Shown here: piece after piece, positions 63,810 to 64,000 of the stretch | Layout of the letters: each line of letters opens with the position of its first letter | Position numbering within the stretch: position 1 is the stretch's first letter | Source: Ideonella sp. | Lineage (GTDB): Bacteria > Pseudomonadota > Gammaproteobacteria > Burkholderiales > Burkholderiaceae_C | Direction of reading: 5' to 3' | Assembly (NCBI GenBank): GCA_015075165.1 | Contig: JABTUY010000004.1 | Location: forward strand, 62,001-126,000 | Length of the DNA: 64,000 nt | Program-made: the position numbers and the translations under genes | Notes under the pieces: generated by a model | Told to the model about the DNA's origin: nothing | Seen by the model: the letters and a program-made list of their open reading frames with translations, nothing else | Databases searched by the model: none

Positions 63810-64000
63810 CCGCCCTCAGCCGCCCATCAGCTCGAGCAGGGCCGCGCCGTTGTCGAGATCGACTCCGGCACGCACGCCGGTGCCCTTGAAGGTCTCGAGG
63901 CACACGGGTCTTGCTTTCGCCTTCGGTGTCCTGGGCCCTTCGCCGGCGCCGGTCCCCGCTCACCCCGGCGTGGGCGGCGTCTTGGTGCTCCACAGCACGC

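Noticed and set aside
63816-64000. Minus-strand gene ends at the right edge
   Set aside because: Short frames end at 63816 and 63960, but neither is long enough within the window to identify a family or prove coding.

Overview
This window is high-GC DNA (about 70% G+C by eye) packed with genes, many overlapping by ATGA or GTGA. The Gram-negative porin, PssA, MaeB with its phosphotransacetylase tail, paired NitT/TauT-type importers, many LysR regulators and CoA-ligase genes point to a betaproteobacterium of the order Burkholderiales. The genus cannot be named from the sequence alone. No rRNA, tRNA, CRISPR array, integrase or intact insertion sequence was seen.

Layout. (1) 1-10.3 kb: one long minus-strand catabolic operon. 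It holds a NitT/TauT-type ABC importer, a broken UbiX-like gene, a three-subunit molybdenum hydroxylase, a CobW-type metallochaperone and two tandem ACMSD-type amidohydrolases (the second cut by the window edge). A LysR regulator is divergent from it. (2) 10.4-17.5 kb: a second catabolic module with its own LysR, an adenine-deaminase-like amidohydrolase, an LDH2/malate-dehydrogenase-family oxidoreductase and a second importer in the same SBP-ATPase-permease order. (3) 17.6-24.7 kb: MFS transporter, CoA ligase, GNAT, a cysteine-less thiolase-fold protein with its DUF35 partner (aldolase-like pair), methyltransferase and AraC regulator. (4) 24.8-33.7 kb: maeB, phosphoesterase, MFS, a HigBA-like toxin-antitoxin pair, class II aldolase, secreted unknown, pssA, FKBP and VOC. 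(5) 33.7-37.4 kb: pxpABC (5-oxoprolinase) joined to a split TPP-dependent decarboxylase. (6) 37.4-43.8 kb: exonuclease, cNMP/CBS/DUF294 protein, an MFS carrier with a large inserted domain, DUF485 and ActP, a carboxylate-uptake cluster. (7) 43.9-52.0 kb: two related CoA ligases bracket a divergent pair made of a citrate synthase and an HTH-citrate synthase fusion, a TctDE-like two-component system and the stump of an NRAMP transporter. (8) 52.2-56.4 kb: EamA exporter, porin, NCS2 purine permease and HIU hydrolase. (9) 56.4-63.8 kb: the glyoxylate-to-glycerate pathway (gcl, hyi, glxR, ttuD, pyk) with a divergent LysR.

The genes fit a soil or water heterotroph that takes up aromatic or heterocyclic acids, purines and short carboxylates and feeds them into central metabolism. 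The best candidate for something little described is the HTH-citrate synthase fusion facing a free citrate synthase across a 55-bp gap with three phased TTGATCAA-type boxes. Also notable are the amidohydrolase pair in which one member has lost the HxH metal motif, the pxpABC-decarboxylase operon, and the HigB-like toxin whose expected start codon is GTC.
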